64,000 nucleotides of DNA from Atrina japonica (taxonomy: Eukaryota > Mollusca > Bivalvia > Pterioida > Pinnidae): positions 186,001 to 250,000 of the forward strand of contig BROG01000798.1 of NCBI GenBank assembly GCA_030159075.1, written 5' to 3'. Positions 35,286 through 47,150 of the stretch are shown here, in pieces (the stretch's first letter is position 1; each line of letters opens with the position of its first letter). The translations under genes were made by a program, and so were the position numbers. Under the pieces are notes generated by a model. It made no database searches, had not been told where the DNA came from, and saw only the letters and a list, made by a program, of their open reading frames with translations.

Positions 35286-36878
35286 ATGGCCTCAGCAAGC
35301 GTCAGAAATGATCAGAGTCTGATTTGGCAGGCAAAATGTAACGATGACGACAGTGCTATCCCTATACGTCAAATAACATCCACACAAGAAGTAGAATACG
35401 ATCTAACAGATCAGGAAGAACCAGGCATGGACAATACATTTCATGCATCGGAAACACAGGTACCTGCTCCGAGATATTTGGACTATAAAAGTGAAGATGC
35501 TGTAAGTGATAATCTTACAAATAATGACTACGAAGAGTCTATAAATCGTATAGAGAATCAGATTATACCGGATGAACATTATCTGAGAGATGATGATGTA
35601 GTTCGTAGAAATCACGTCAAAGGAAACGAAAATGTAACATACAATTCTCGGACAGAAAGATATTACAATAATGGCGTGAATGATGACACAGCGAATTATG
35701 GCCAAGTAAGCAAAACCGAAAAATTAGCACGACGGAAAAGTTGTCCTATTCCCTCAAACTATGATCGGAGTGCAAAATTGAGTCTCCCAAAGCAATATAC
35801 CATAGGAGACCCGGAAACTATTGTAACGGAAGAAGAAAAAGAGGCCGAAAAAGCAGCAAGAAATGCAAATTTACAGGAAATAACAAGCATGATAAGGAAA
35901 ATGTCTCGGCCAACGTTACATAAAGATGCCGATTATTCTAGTTTCGATGATAATTATTCATCGACAGGTACATGGCTACCTGGAACTGACCAAGTTCCCA
36001 GTGTAAATCTAATGGACACGTACAACCACGGAGATTGTGGATTAGATAAATACTCGGAAATAACAATGCAAACAAGAAAGGCTACAAAGCCTAAAGTAAG
36101 TGACTTAAATTTAAAATCGGAAAAAGCAAGGTCACGGTCTGTTGCTCACATACAGTCCCCGACAGTGCCAGCTTTGTCTCCGGGTAGAGAACGTTTTTCA
36201 TTTACAAGGAGTCTCAGTTCGAACTCATCATCTTCGTCGGAGTCCTTTTATCCGCCAAGTAACGTCACGGACCCTTGCTTCCGGTGTGGAAAACAGGTCT
36301 ATTCACTCGACAAAGTGGGGCCCATTAGGAGGGTACTTTTTCATAAGCAGTGTTTTAGGTGCGTTGATTGTAATTCGGTACTGAATTTAAAGAACTATTG
36401 TCAAAATCCCAATGATAAAACTGACAAACAAATCTATTGTAAAAATCATCAGCCAAGTCAGGATTCGGCTCATATCGGTCTTGATGACAGGAATATTAAC
36501 ATTGTTATGAACAACCCTAAGTTAGATAAAGTGAACACAAACATTCGTGGTTCCGAAGAAGATAAAGCTAAAAGTCGAAATCAGCGAACATTCAGAATAC
36601 GAGGTGTTGCTTCTACGCCAAAATTGGATATTGTGTGTGGACAACAATACGGTTTTAGCTACACAAATGGCAATAATATGCATGACGCTGGACTACTTTC
36701 ACCGAGGTCACAAACTATTACTAGTCCTCGTGAAATGCGAGTTGATGATATTGAACCGAGAAGAGTGTGGACAAGGTCAGCCATGAATGCAGCTATTCTA
36801 GACTTGAGCGCCCCAATGTCCGGAAGAAATACGCATCATTTCTATGACTACGGATCAAAGGCGTTTAATCACCTGTGA
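35286..36878 (+). CDS. Single-LIM-domain protein, 530 residues, one exon
   Basis: One uninterrupted frame. Residues 331-388 form a complete LIM domain: C331-x2-C334-x18-H353-x2-C356-x2-C359-x2-C362-x22-C385-x2-H388, two zinc sites with standard spacing. LIM domains are protein-binding modules, often on actin structures or in nuclei; the partner is unknown. The first 330 residues are polar and probably disordered, with a basic RRKSCPIP site (about 148), a charged helix-like EEEKEAEKAARNANLQ (about 183) and a Ser run just before the LIM. The LIM loosely recalls the single LIM of the eplin/Xin-related group (VYSLDKV, HKQCFRC), but flanks do not. The tail includes EPRRVWTRSAMNAAILDLS. The ATG is the first in frame and follows a TATA box. 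Confidence 0.88.
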   Translation: MASASVRNDQSLIWQAKCNDDDSAIPIRQITSTQEVEYDLTDQEEPGMDNTFHASETQVPAPRYLDYKSEDAVSDNLTNNDYEESINRIENQIIPDEHYLRDDDVVRRNHVKGNENVTYNSRTERYYNNGVNDDTANYGQVSKTEKLARRKSCPIPSNYDRSAKLSLPKQYTIGDPETIVTEEEKEAEKAARNANLQEITSMIRKMSRPTLHKDADYSSFDDNYSSTGTWLPGTDQVPSVNLMDTYNHGDCGLDKYSEITMQTRKATKPKVSDLNLKSEKARSRSVAHIQSPTVPALSPGRERFSFTRSLSSNSSSSSESFYPPSNVTDPCFRCGKQVYSLDKVGPIRRVLFHKQCFRCVDCNSVLNLKNYCQNPNDKTDKQIYCKNHQPSQDSAHIGLDDRNINIVMNNPKLDKVNTNIRGSEEDKAKSRNQRTFRIRGVASTPKLDIVCGQQYGFSYTNGNNMHDAGLLSPRSQTITSPREMRVDDIEPRRVWTRSAMNAAILDLSAPMSGRNTHHFYDYGSKAFNHL

Positions 36879-37690
36879 TGATAATGCCTCTTACCTTACA
36901 TAGAAACGATATACCGGTATACATTGTGTTTATGTATTGTCTTATCGAACGAGCAACATATTTGTAAGTAGATATCAAAAATATTTAATTATTTTCCCAA
37001 ACTCACGTCCAGTAGATAGAACTGCCATGATTTATGGGATTTAACGAATTAGAGAATTCTGGACATTGTATCTTGCCGGGGTTTAAACCTGCTAGAAAGA
37101 TATTTGGTAATGATTATTTCCTGCAAGGGATTATACTGAACAGAAAATTATCGGTTCTCCTTGGTCAATGTCTATTGCTTACCCCGATTTTAATATACAT
37201 TGTACCATCGGTATATATATTCCTTGTTTTCTGATCGACCAAACGTATTTATCCTTGTATGTTTAACTTCTGCATTTGTTTGTGTTATGTAGAGATGTCT
37301 TACACATTGCTGCGTCTCCAGGCGGTTACTTTAAGACTTATATTTATAATATATGTTTAAATTCTTGTCATTTAATGATTTAAATGAAATTCTATACAGT
37401 CTTGTTTTTTTGTAACCAGAAGTTTGTTTACATTACGTATGATCATCCATATATTGTGATATCTCAACCACTACAATGCAATAACACCTACATATCGGTG
37501 TACCTTGGCAAATTTGTATGTATCGCAATGGCAAAGTTCAGCATATATTTTTACCCAATTAAATATTTACTGCATTTTGGTACAATAGTCAATACCATTA
37601 ACTTGAGGTCATTGAGTGTATTTGTTCATGCGATACATTTTTATGACGAGAGAATTAATTATTTTGCATTAAATTAAATTTGTTGATAAA
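36879..37690 (+). other. Probable 3' UTR of the LIM gene
   Basis: AT-rich, repeat-free sequence after the TGA. The nearest polyadenylation-like signal is ATTAAA at 37668-37673; a standard AATAAA appears only at 38412-38417. The transcript end is uncertain. Confidence 0.4.
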
Positions 37691-38229
37691 AGAGGATTCG
37701 TATGTACCATGTATTATATATAACCATGAAAACATAGTTCTGTGCACTCGAGAAAATACATCGAAACAAATTCAAATACATGTATAGTTGCATAGTATAT
37801 ATATATGGTAGTGTCTATACCATAATTAATATTAAGTATAAAAAGACATAGTGTAAAATTAATGAAACTAATAGTAGGGAACAAACTTTCTAACTGAATT
37901 TTTGGCCTTTTACACTTAACTGTAGCACTCAATTCAAAGAGGATTCAAACTTTGTTCTACTGAGTGCTATGTTCCTTGCTTTATTGGCCAACATAATCAT
38001 GCAGTCAGTCAAAGAGGAAATTTTGTTCGGAAGAAATGTATTGACTTACGAAAGGCAGGGTATGCTTCAGTGCGAAAGGAAAAAAAACATGGCAAGGAAC
38101 ATTATTGTTTCCTTGATATGATAATGCATTGATACACACATATATGACCTATAACTCTGCAGCGATTGCAAGAAAAGGTCATGAACTGAATTAATCTGCG
38201 ACATCTTACATACAACTATGGCTCGACAC
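37691..38229. other. Intergenic stretch, nothing recognised
   Basis: Short frames only. Confidence 0.45.
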
Positions 38230-38233
38230 TTAA

Positions 38234-38316
38234 CCCTTTCACCCCTGGATATCTGAGTGGTATGCTGTTTTCTATTGTTTAAGACAAGTCTATTATGGTC
38301 TGTAGGGTTGAAAGGG
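38234..38316. mobile_element. piggyBac-type MITE, 83 bp
   Basis: TTAA on both sides (38230-38233, 38317-38320) and inverted ends CCCTTTCACCCCT and GGGTTGAAAGGG. It is a close relative of the element at 9054. Confidence 0.85.
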
Positions 38317-39224
38317 TTAATTGTCTTCAAGCTGATATTGATCAAACTCATTGATATGTATGTTGTGAGTTCATGAATGGATAAAACATGTGTTCAAGAA
38401 CAACAACGAGAAATAAACCAGAATCTAATAATTATATATATTTTATATTGTATATTAAAGGTACACAAAAGATTGGCATGTGAAGTGTTATACCTTTCGT
38501 GTTTCTGTAATTACTTGCTGAGCTAAATACATCAACATCGATGTAAAACAGCATATTAAATACCCCTTCAAAATCAAGTACTCAACATTTTTCAGCATGC
38601 GTTTATATGGGCGCTATCTATTTTGATACTTTCTCGCTGCATGCTAATAAACAAAATTTGGAAGACTTCATGAATACGTTGTCTGTTCTCATACAAAAAT
38701 AAAAACATGTGATAAAAAAATGACGATTGTTACTTCTTGTATAACCGTGAAATTACCCATCTCTCTGTCGTACTTATCCAACATTTTCTTTACACAAGCC
38801 GGGAAATTAAATGATGTTATTAGCTCAACACAAATAAAATCTACTGTAGGTCCTCCCGCAGTCATGATTACGGAGTTTAGTTTAGGTTTTTAAAATGGAT
38901 TAATTTCACGGTTTGTCTATTATTTTCTACCAAAACTTTTCAGATCATGTTGCATCTAGTTGTAAATTATCATTTCAAAGTAGTTCAATATAAAAATTTC
39001 AGATACCAAAGTATTAATCAATAGAATGTCCAGGACATAGATACAAATCCGGTAAAAATGGACAAACACGGACCTCTGGAAACCAAGAGGTTGACTGAAG
39101 ATATTCGGGGAAAAGCCAAGCATAGGTACCGTACCAGTATACTAGTAGTTTATATAAGGATCTCTCAAAACGTCTTAGACAGTTTTCCTCGTTATCACCC
39201 TTTGTGGCCTAAAGGGACACTAGC

Positions 39225-39500
39225 TTTGTTTTAAAAATACTTCATTTTACTTCTAAGTCAGACTGATGTACTGCAGCACAGCATTTCTTAAGTTCCCGGA
39301 TATTTTGTGCAAATTGCTTGAGAAAACCCAGCGATAATTCGACCTTACTATTTGTATACGCATACGTCATTGGACCTGGTCATATTTTCACAAAATATAT
39401 AAGTATATAAGAATTTCTATGCCTGTGTATATTTTTATATGTTATTGTATATCAGTCTAAATAGTGGAAAAAGGAAATAATTTTGTTTAGAAAACACGGA
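39225..39500. mobile_element. MITE family X, diverged copy
   Basis: Shares CTTACTATTTGTATA, TTTTCACAAAATATA, TCTATGCCTGTGTAT and TTGTATATCAGTCTAA with the copies near 61743 and 62205. Internally the left half reads as an inverted relative of the right. Confidence 0.55.
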
Positions 39501-40970
39501 TGCTGTCCCTTATTAGTTGGACAGTTGGACAAATTAATACACTGAATCATTTTTGTAAAATTTTTGTATAAAAACATGATATGACATAAAAGTCATAGAA
39601 ATATCTCTATGAAATTCTATGAAATTGCATCTTTCGTGAAGAACACAAACGTCTAAATATTATACACTGCACGTAATTAACGTTAAGCTGGGACATGTCA
39701 AGTGAGCACAAGCTTGTGTACAAATATATGCTGTAGATTTTATTGGTGAAATCAAGAACATTTAACTAATCATATGAAGAGATAGACACTAAGAGCTTCA
39801 ATTCACGTTTTACTGAAATAAAGGACAGAAGGATCATGAACCAGGTTTTTACCACAAAATATTATTAAATGGATTCTTTAGAAAATTAAAGTAGCATTTA
39901 AATGCGTATTCAATAGAAATGAAAATGTGGTACGATCCTAATACGCAGAGCGTAATATCTTTTTTATATAGATTCGGGTATTATAGATAAATCATGTACC
40001 TTTTATATATAATTAGATAATTGCATTATATGTAATGCCGTTAATTTGACGCACTTATATTATAAATGATATAATATTTTGTATTGCATCATCACCCATA
40101 TCTAGAGTGAAATGATATACATGTACATGTGTGAGTTTGTTTTCATGCTTGTTTACTTGTTTTCATGTTTGTTTATTTGTTTTCATGCTAGTTTGTCTAT
40201 TCCTATAATTTTTGTTTACATATTTATGAGTGAGAGTGACTTTTGCAAAGCATATTTTTATACATGTATATCCATATATTAAATTGATATTGGCTTGATT
40301 AACAAACTAATTAAATTTTTACCTGCCAAATGTTCCAGGTATTTATTTTTATATAATAAATTGTTAAATCCACTTGGGTAAATTCGTTGTTTATATATCA
40401 CGTATTTAATAATGATATCTCCTCTGCAATACCAATGTTTCTTAACCATTGGAGAAGCCAACAACCTAGGCCATGAGGTAATTTGATGCCAAAGTCTTGT
40501 TGCAAGAACACCGATAACGACTTGTTGTTTGCAAGTACATTTCGCATTTACAGAAGAATAGAAATAATATCAACATAATTACCATTCTAGGTCTGGAGCA
40601 CATGGTGCTACTTTTAAGTTTTCCGTCGTCATTACTATTAGAAGATGTGGGTGTCACAGAAGCTTTATAAAATGACAGAACTTCCGTTATACCCGAGCCT
40701 TTGGTACAGCATATGACATTATCTCTAATCGTTACATTTGTTTGTAATACACAATGTAATCGTTACATAAATTACTTTATGCATATTGTATATCATTATA
40801 AGTTATATTTGGAACAACATTCGTGATTAACTGTATCAAAAGTATCAAAACCCGTCAGTTTGAATACAATTTTGACCTAAACAAAAACAAATCTGTGAAA
40901 CAGCAATTCGTAGATAGAAGACACGATATTAAAAGCTAGACATATATCAATTGAAATTGTTAAACATTAT
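39501..40970. other. Intergenic stretch, nothing recognised
   Basis: AT-rich sequence without recognised repeats, exons or motifs. Confidence 0.45.
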
Positions 40971-40989
40971 GAAGTCCCCCTCTCAGAGA

Positions 40990-42100
40990 TATTATATGTC
41001 CTGGACATCCTATTGATTTATACTTTGGTATCTGAGATTTTTATAGTATTCTGAATCACGGCCACAGACAGTGACTCCGTTTCACCAATCATGCTTTTCA
41101 CCGAACTTGACCTCATCACCAAACTTTTTTCCGAATTTGACCCGTTCATCGAACTAGAAAGGTTTCCATGGAACATCTGCGACGTATGTGGCATGCCAGC
41201 AGAAGACGCTGACTCCTTCCGGACACCAGGACCGGTATTCATAAAGATTTGTAGTGTATACTTAAGTATGAAAAAATACTTAAATAACTTTTTTCTTACT
41301 TAAGTGGTCAAGAAATTTCTCAAATGTGGGTGAAATTCTTAAGTATTATTCATAAACTTACTTAGCACTTAAGAATGTGCTTAAAATTAAGAGTACTAAA
41401 GAGGACTTCTAAATGATTTAAGAATTTTTTAAGTTGTCCTTTCATAAAGAAATGTCAGGTTAGAGAAGAAATTTTAAAGGAAGGTTGTAACAAAAAACCT
41501 AACAATTCTGTAATGTAAACTTCAGTATAAGCAGTGTGACTTCGCGGGAGACTTTTTATATGAAAAAAAAAGAAACTAATATCTTGAAAGAAATTCAACT
41601 CTGGATAAGCCTGTTACTCTGAAAATGCCTGTTACATGCACGCAATAACTGCAGAAATTGATAAAGTTTATTATAGGAGGATATCGGGTCAGTTTTAATC
41701 TCAAAGTATAAAATATTTGAGCTTTCAAAATCTCAGGGAAAAAAACGGTCATCTTGAGTTTTATTCGGCTTTATTCACGCTTTGGTGGGTACCAAATCGA
41801 TGTTTTGGTTAGCAAAATCTATTTACAAACTGGGCTTTCCCCGGATTTTCCTTGGTAACGTACTTAAGTATTACTTAGTTAAGTATTACTCTTAGTATCT
41901 TTGTGAATTTCACTTAAGAATTATTTCTTAGCTAAAACTTTATTTTCTACTTAAGTGTTACTTTAAGTATAAAACTTAAACATCTTTATGGATACCGGCC
42001 CTGGTCTTATCCCGTTTGGGATTCGTAATTGTTCTTCATGTTGAGACCATTTGCACATCTAATTCGTCGTGTTATAATGGACTTGAGTTTTTGATTATTG
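40990..42100 (-). repeat. Dispersed repeat Z (copy 1), split by a TIR element
   Basis: On the minus strand, 42100-42003 and 41228-41020 align with 60110-60367 on the plus strand. The inner part is open and reads MPHTSQMFHGNLSSSMNGSN and AVIQNTI, where the other copy reads MPHPSQMFHGNFSSTMNGSN. The main length difference is 30 bases, ten codons. The conserved frame suggests descent from a coding sequence, of a gene or a transposon, that I do not recognise. Confidence 0.6.
41229..42003. mobile_element. TIR element nested in repeat Z, about 770 bp
   Basis: The left end AGGACCGGTATTCATAAAGAT and the right end ATCTTTATGGATACCGGCCCT are inverted with few mismatches. The uninterrupted repeat Z copy at about 60205 shows the empty site. 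Subterminal TACTTAAG/CTTAAG words are abundant. No transposase frame is seen. Ends carry a GG-CC core as in some PIF/Harbinger-like elements, but the target duplication is unclear, so the superfamily is open. Confidence 0.75.
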
Positions 42101-44258
42101 ATTGGTACTTCTTCAATGTTACTTATCATCACACAATGTGAGATAACAATTGTATATGTATTATGTACATGTATTATGGAAAATAAAATATGCCCTACAC
42201 TCGTGATGATTCAATTTCAGTGATAATCCCAATACTTTCAATGTATATATATATCTAGGATCAAATCATTGATTGACCTGGATCGCAAGACTCCATGCGA
42301 AATATAGCTTGTGATATTATCAGTACGTCAAACTGATAAGTTGACTAGGTACAGAGTTATAGTAATGCATGCCGGTTGGTGTTGGATTATATAAGCATTA
42401 AAGAAATTGTTGGTAGGTAAACATTAGATAACAGAGAGAGAGAGAGAGAGAGAGAGAGCAATAATAGCACACATACAAAACAACATCAGTCAGGGGTCTC
42501 TTTTAACTCACTATATTACTGCATCCAGACTCCATTGTTACACAGTTCATATTTCGGTCATATCTACCTCAAGATATATGAAAGCACGATCTTTTGAATT
42601 GGGGATAGTTTTTTCGGTTATTGAAGGTCACCTTGAGTTTTAACGACGCGAAGGTACATGTAGGTAAAAGTTTTGCACAAGTAAAATGACACGGATATTA
42701 TCAATTGCTTCCACTAAATGTATTTAGATTTTATCCATTATCCTATCATTTTTCGTAGTCGTGTGACTTGGTTTAGAATATAATAATACAGTGTTATTTG
42801 AAGTTGACGGTTCGATATATGTGATACATCACTAGGGGATCGTATTACTCCTTTCATATTTCTAAACATAACTTGAGAACTGTTCTAGTCACGAACACTT
42901 ACATTAATAGATTAACTTCAATGGTTTTATCTATAAAATAAAAACCAAGAAAACTTACGTCTAAACGACATTCGTCTGTACTTGATATACATTGTAATTG
43001 ATTCTAATTACGAAAATATGTAAGGTTAATAGATTTTGATTTCATTCTAGTTTGATAAATGATTTAACCTTCGTTATATACTGAGAACTCTTTAATCAAT
43101 ACAATTGCAGTAAGTGGGGTATAAATAAAAAGTATTTTCGAAACCCGGCAGATCTGCTACCACAGTACATTGATATGATTTTATGTGATATTTTAATTTC
43201 ATGATAACCCACCCCCCCCCAAAAAAAAAAATCCCATAATATATAATCAAACAAACCATTGATTTGGTGGTTTCTATTCGAAAAGAAAAAACAAGAGTAA
43301 ATTTCACCATACACGATGTACAGATGGCGAAATACCATACAAGGAAATATAAGCACTTATTTGACCGTCCAAACTTGCATCGTCTTGTAATTTGTATTTG
43401 TTTCAAAGAAAACAACCGTATCTGTTTCCCTCCTGTTTCACCTGCCTAATCTGTTCTATAACCGTTAAAGAAAGTTATAGCTTTAAAATTGACCAAATTA
43501 AACCACTGTTGTACATGTGCATTGCATTGTTTTAAAATTTACTTGGTTGTAAGGAAATACAAATATTAAAACACGACTACTTCACGTTTTAGTTTAGTTT
43601 TTACTTATTATCTACCAAGAAAATTCAAAACTTTAAACATGAAATTCGGTTATGTATCACAATTGAAAGTGATCACTTAGTTTTAATATCAGAATTGAGC
43701 TGTTTCAGTGTAGTTTTATAATTAATGTTGATGTACTTTGGTCGTAAAATAAATCGGCTATTCTTAGAGGGGAGTCTTCTACCTTCTACTTTTAAAGTTC
43801 CACATACAGACTGTCAAAAAGTAATTTTTTGTTACTTTGTCTTTATTTGTTTTTTATTTTGGGGGCGGGGGCAATAGCTGAACATAATTGAGTCCATGTA
43901 AAACAGAATACACTGTTGATAACTCGGCATTATGTCCGTGTGGTTTTGTAAAGTTTATATAAAACACTAACGAAGTGCTTAATGGCTATACCTGTTTTTT
44001 TCCCTTTTCGGTCTTTTTGAGATTGCAACTTTACAAAATGCCATGAATACTGTGATTTCATGATGATGGACCAACATGTTTTTAAACGTATAAATATGTT
44101 ACATTTAAAGTTTAAATATTTATTAATTAAAACTTATCTATAACTATCTGATAGATACATGTACATGGCAGGTTTGATCTTGTAAATTACATTTTGATGT
44201 GTCATATTTGCGTAACAAATACAATACTAGAACCGGTATGTTTAATCGCATGGCTATG
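42101..44258. other. Intergenic stretch with a short (GA)n run
   Basis: Contains (GA)n at 42433-42458. The frames at 43092-43449 overlap on both strands and show no family features. Confidence 0.5.
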
Positions 44259-44272
44259 GTGGGGTGGGGGGT

Positions 44273-44325
<53 letters not shown>
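44259..44325 (+). repeat. Poly-G tract, 53 uninterrupted Gs
   Basis: G-rich sequence begins at 44259 and is pure G from 44273 to 44325, ending in CCCC. The plus strand could form G-quadruplexes. The exact length is unreliable, since such tracts are often miscalled. The Gly-run open frame is an artefact. Confidence 0.95.
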
Positions 44326-44329
<4 letters not shown>

Positions 44330-44809
44330 AGCTTCTTATAATTATAAAGGTATCTGTTCATCACTATATTTAAAAACATCTAATGGTAGCGACGAAAAAA
44401 AATATAACAATAAAACAGCGATAAAACTTAGATCTATTATAAAACACAACAATATTGTGTAAAAATTTATATAAATTTGAATTTAAATTCTGCTCATTGT
44501 AATAGAATGAATTCATACAACATAACGAGTAGATAAAATGTCTAAATCTCGCTGTCAGTTATCATGTTTCAATTATTTATGAACTAAAATGCAAATTTGG
44601 TCGTAAGAGAAATAAATTCATGAGTGAACTTGTGCATGTCTGATGTCCAAATCAACTTTCAATGTACAAAATATAGAAACAGGAAAGATTTGTTATGTAA
44701 CATGAATCTGAACTACGTCTTTGTCTGTTCCCTGTAATGCGGAAATCGTCCGATACGGATACGTGTAATACTTTTAAAAATTTTCTTCTGGTAAGAATGT
44801 TGTAATAGT

Positions 44810-45097
44810 TTGTTTGTTTGTTTATTGTTGTTTAGCGTCCCACTCAAGAATCTTTCACTAATATGGAGACGTCACAAAATGCCGGTGAAGGGCTTCAAAT
44901 TTTGACCTATGCTCGGCACTTACGGCCACTGAGCAGTGAGTGTTCTTTAACGTGCCGACACCTACTGTGACACGGAACCTCGGTTTTTTTTCTGTCTCAT
45001 CCGAAGGACAGGAAACCAACCTGCAGTCGGCTGGACTCGAACTCACGACCTCCCGATCAAGATTCGAGCGCGCTACCGACTGAGCCAAGTCGGCTGT
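44810..45097 (-). mobile_element. Full-length tRNA-derived SINE (copy 4, minus strand)
   Basis: On the minus strand the head reads CTTGGCTCAGTCGGTAGCGC with a B box GAGTTCGAGTCC. The body follows, and then the tail CTTGAGTGGGACGCTAAACA with an AAC simple tail. It matches copy 2 over its full length. Confidence 0.9.
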
Positions 45098-45259
45098 AAT
45101 AGATATATAACATTAAATATAATATATTGATGAACATGTAGCAATCTCTTCGAAGAATCGTACATTTGACAATTATTAACCGATACAAACACGCACCTAT
45201 GATGTCAAACCATTCATGCGTATTGAGGTGAACATGAACCGGTATACACAAAATCTGAC

Positions 45260-46070
45260 TGAACTGTTTAAGTTATTTAAAATCGTTGTGACATGAACTA
45301 GTAACGTCATGTATTGTTGTGACATGAACTGTTTAAGTTCAGAATTGTTGTGACATGAACTGTTTAAGTTCAGAATTGTTGTGACGTGAACTGTTTAAGT
45401 TCAGAATTGTTGTGACATGAACTGTTTAAGTTCAGAATTGTTGTGACATGAACTGTTTAAGTTCAGAATTGTTGTGACATGAACTGTTTAAGTTCAGAAT
45501 TGTTGTGACATGAACTGCTATAGACGTGAATTGTTGTGACATGAACTGTTTAAGTTCAGAATTGTTGTGACATGAACTAGTAACGTCATGTATTTTTGTG
45601 ACATGAACTGTTTAAGTTCAGAATTGTTGTGACATGAACTGTTTAAGTTCAGAATTGTTGTGACATGAACTGTTTAAGTTCAGAATTGTTGTGACATGAA
45701 CTAGTAACGTCATGTATTTTTGTGACGTGAACTGTTTAAGTTCAGAATTGTTGTGACATGAACTGTTTAAGTTCAGAATTGTTGTGACATGAACTGTTTA
45801 AGTTTAGAATTGTTGTGACATGAACTGTTTAAGTTCAGAATTGTTGTGACATGAACTAGTAACGTCATGTATTTTTGTGACATGAACTGTTTAAGTTCAG
45901 AATTATTGTGACATGAACTGTTTAAGTTCAGAATTGTTGTGACATGAACTGTTTAAGTTCAGAATTGTTGTGACATGAACTCTTTAAGTTCAGAATTGTT
46001 GTGACATGAACTGCTATAGACGTGAATTGTTGTGACATAAACTGTTCAAGATATGCATTGTGAAATGAAC
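45260..46070. repeat. 31-bp satellite array with variant units
   Basis: About 25 units of TTGTTGTGACATGAACTG plus TTTAAGTTCAGAA. A variant unit (GAACTAGTAACGTCATG) appears at 45295, 45574, 45698 and 45853, exactly 9, 4 and 5 unit lengths apart. A second variant (GAACTGCTATAGACGTGAA) appears near 45510 and 46010. Degenerate units trail on toward 46410, where the retroelement begins. Confidence 0.95.
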
Positions 46071-46418
46071 TGTTGTTATTCACGTGAATAATTGTGAAAT
46101 GAACTGTTATAGACATAAATTGTCGTTACAAGAATTGTAAATACATGATAATGGATTGGTTAGAGATGAACTGTTAAAGACATGTATTGTTTCAAACATG
46201 AAGTGATGAAGGCAGAAATTAGCATTAGTTCTGAAGTCGCGCTGACATGAACTGATACAGACATTGTTAGTGTTGAAAAGAAATGAGTTTGGCGTAATTC
46301 CGTGTTGACATGACCTGATGCAAACATAAGAAATTCGGTGAAAACATGAACTACTGCAAAGATGTTGTGCTGTAGATTTGATGTACACAAGAACTCCTGT
46401 AGAATAGAATTGTTGTAG

Positions 46419-47121
46419 TGTAACAATATGAGGTACGGGAGATAAATCTTTTAGGAAATTATATACGTAAATAAATTGGTGTGACTTGAAATAGTATTGA
46501 TGTATATTATATATGTATTTGGGAAAATACGGGCAGCTAAAATTACATGATTTCTAATTCGGTCAAGTAAATATGTTGACAAAGTTAATTTAGATATAAA
46601 ATTCCAAATTCAAAATTACTCAGCATAATATTTAGTAATATGACTTAGCATTATTATAATATACTGTTTTGGATAAACAACTTGTCAACACCTTTACAAA
46701 TTCAGCAGCAATTGAAGCTGCATGTTAAAAGGTCAAATATCTGTCATCATCAGTTTTGGTAAACAAGAATTGATGTTAATGATAATTAATATAAAGTACT
46801 GAAGTTGTACTAGTACTAAGAATGATAATGTAAAAGGTTGCCAAAGGTTGCATTATGACAGATTTTGATGATAACAATTGTAGATGCATTTAACTCTCAA
46901 TAATCTTCTAGAACTTTAGTGTTTTGCGTTGGTCAAAACTGACAAATGTATATAAGCACTGGAGTTCTGGAAACGAGAGAGACCACCGCCTAGAGAGAAC
47001 ACCACCATACTCTCTGATTGTTGAAACATTGTTACCATTGCTGTACTCTGCTGTGCTGAGAATAAAACTATACGATCACAGACTGAACTTTGAGTTATTG
47101 ATATTTGTGGGTTGGTTAACA
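46419..47121 (+). repeat. 5' LTR
   Basis: It starts TGTAACAATATGAGG and ends GGTTGGTTAACA, so TG...CA ends. A TATA-like TATATAAG lies at 46949-46956 and an AATAAA near 47065. It aligns end to end with the 3' LTR. Confidence 0.93.
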
Positions 47122-47131
47122 AATATCGATT

Positions 47132-47150
47132 TGGTGCCTTTTGCCCTGGA
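47132..47150 (+). promoter_or_regulatory. Putative primer-binding site
   Basis: TGGTGCCTTTTGCCCTGG starts 10 bases after the LTR end, and TGG is the usual complement of a tRNA CCA end. The priming tRNA was not identified. Confidence 0.45.

Noticed and set aside
35403..35705. 100-codon frame antisense to the LIM gene
   Set aside because: Shadow of the real coding frame; no independent signals.
36142..36786. Alternative-frame ORFs inside the LIM gene
   Set aside because: The LIM cysteine pattern exists only in the 35286 frame.
44199..44462. Frame with a long Gly run
   Set aside because: Caused by the poly-G tract.
45260..46070. Regularly spaced repeats resembling a CRISPR array
   Set aside because: Units are contiguous with no unique spacers, and the genome is eukaryotic.
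45928..46426. Minus-strand frames over the 31-bp array
   Set aside because: Period is not a multiple of three, and the frames are chance products of the satellite.
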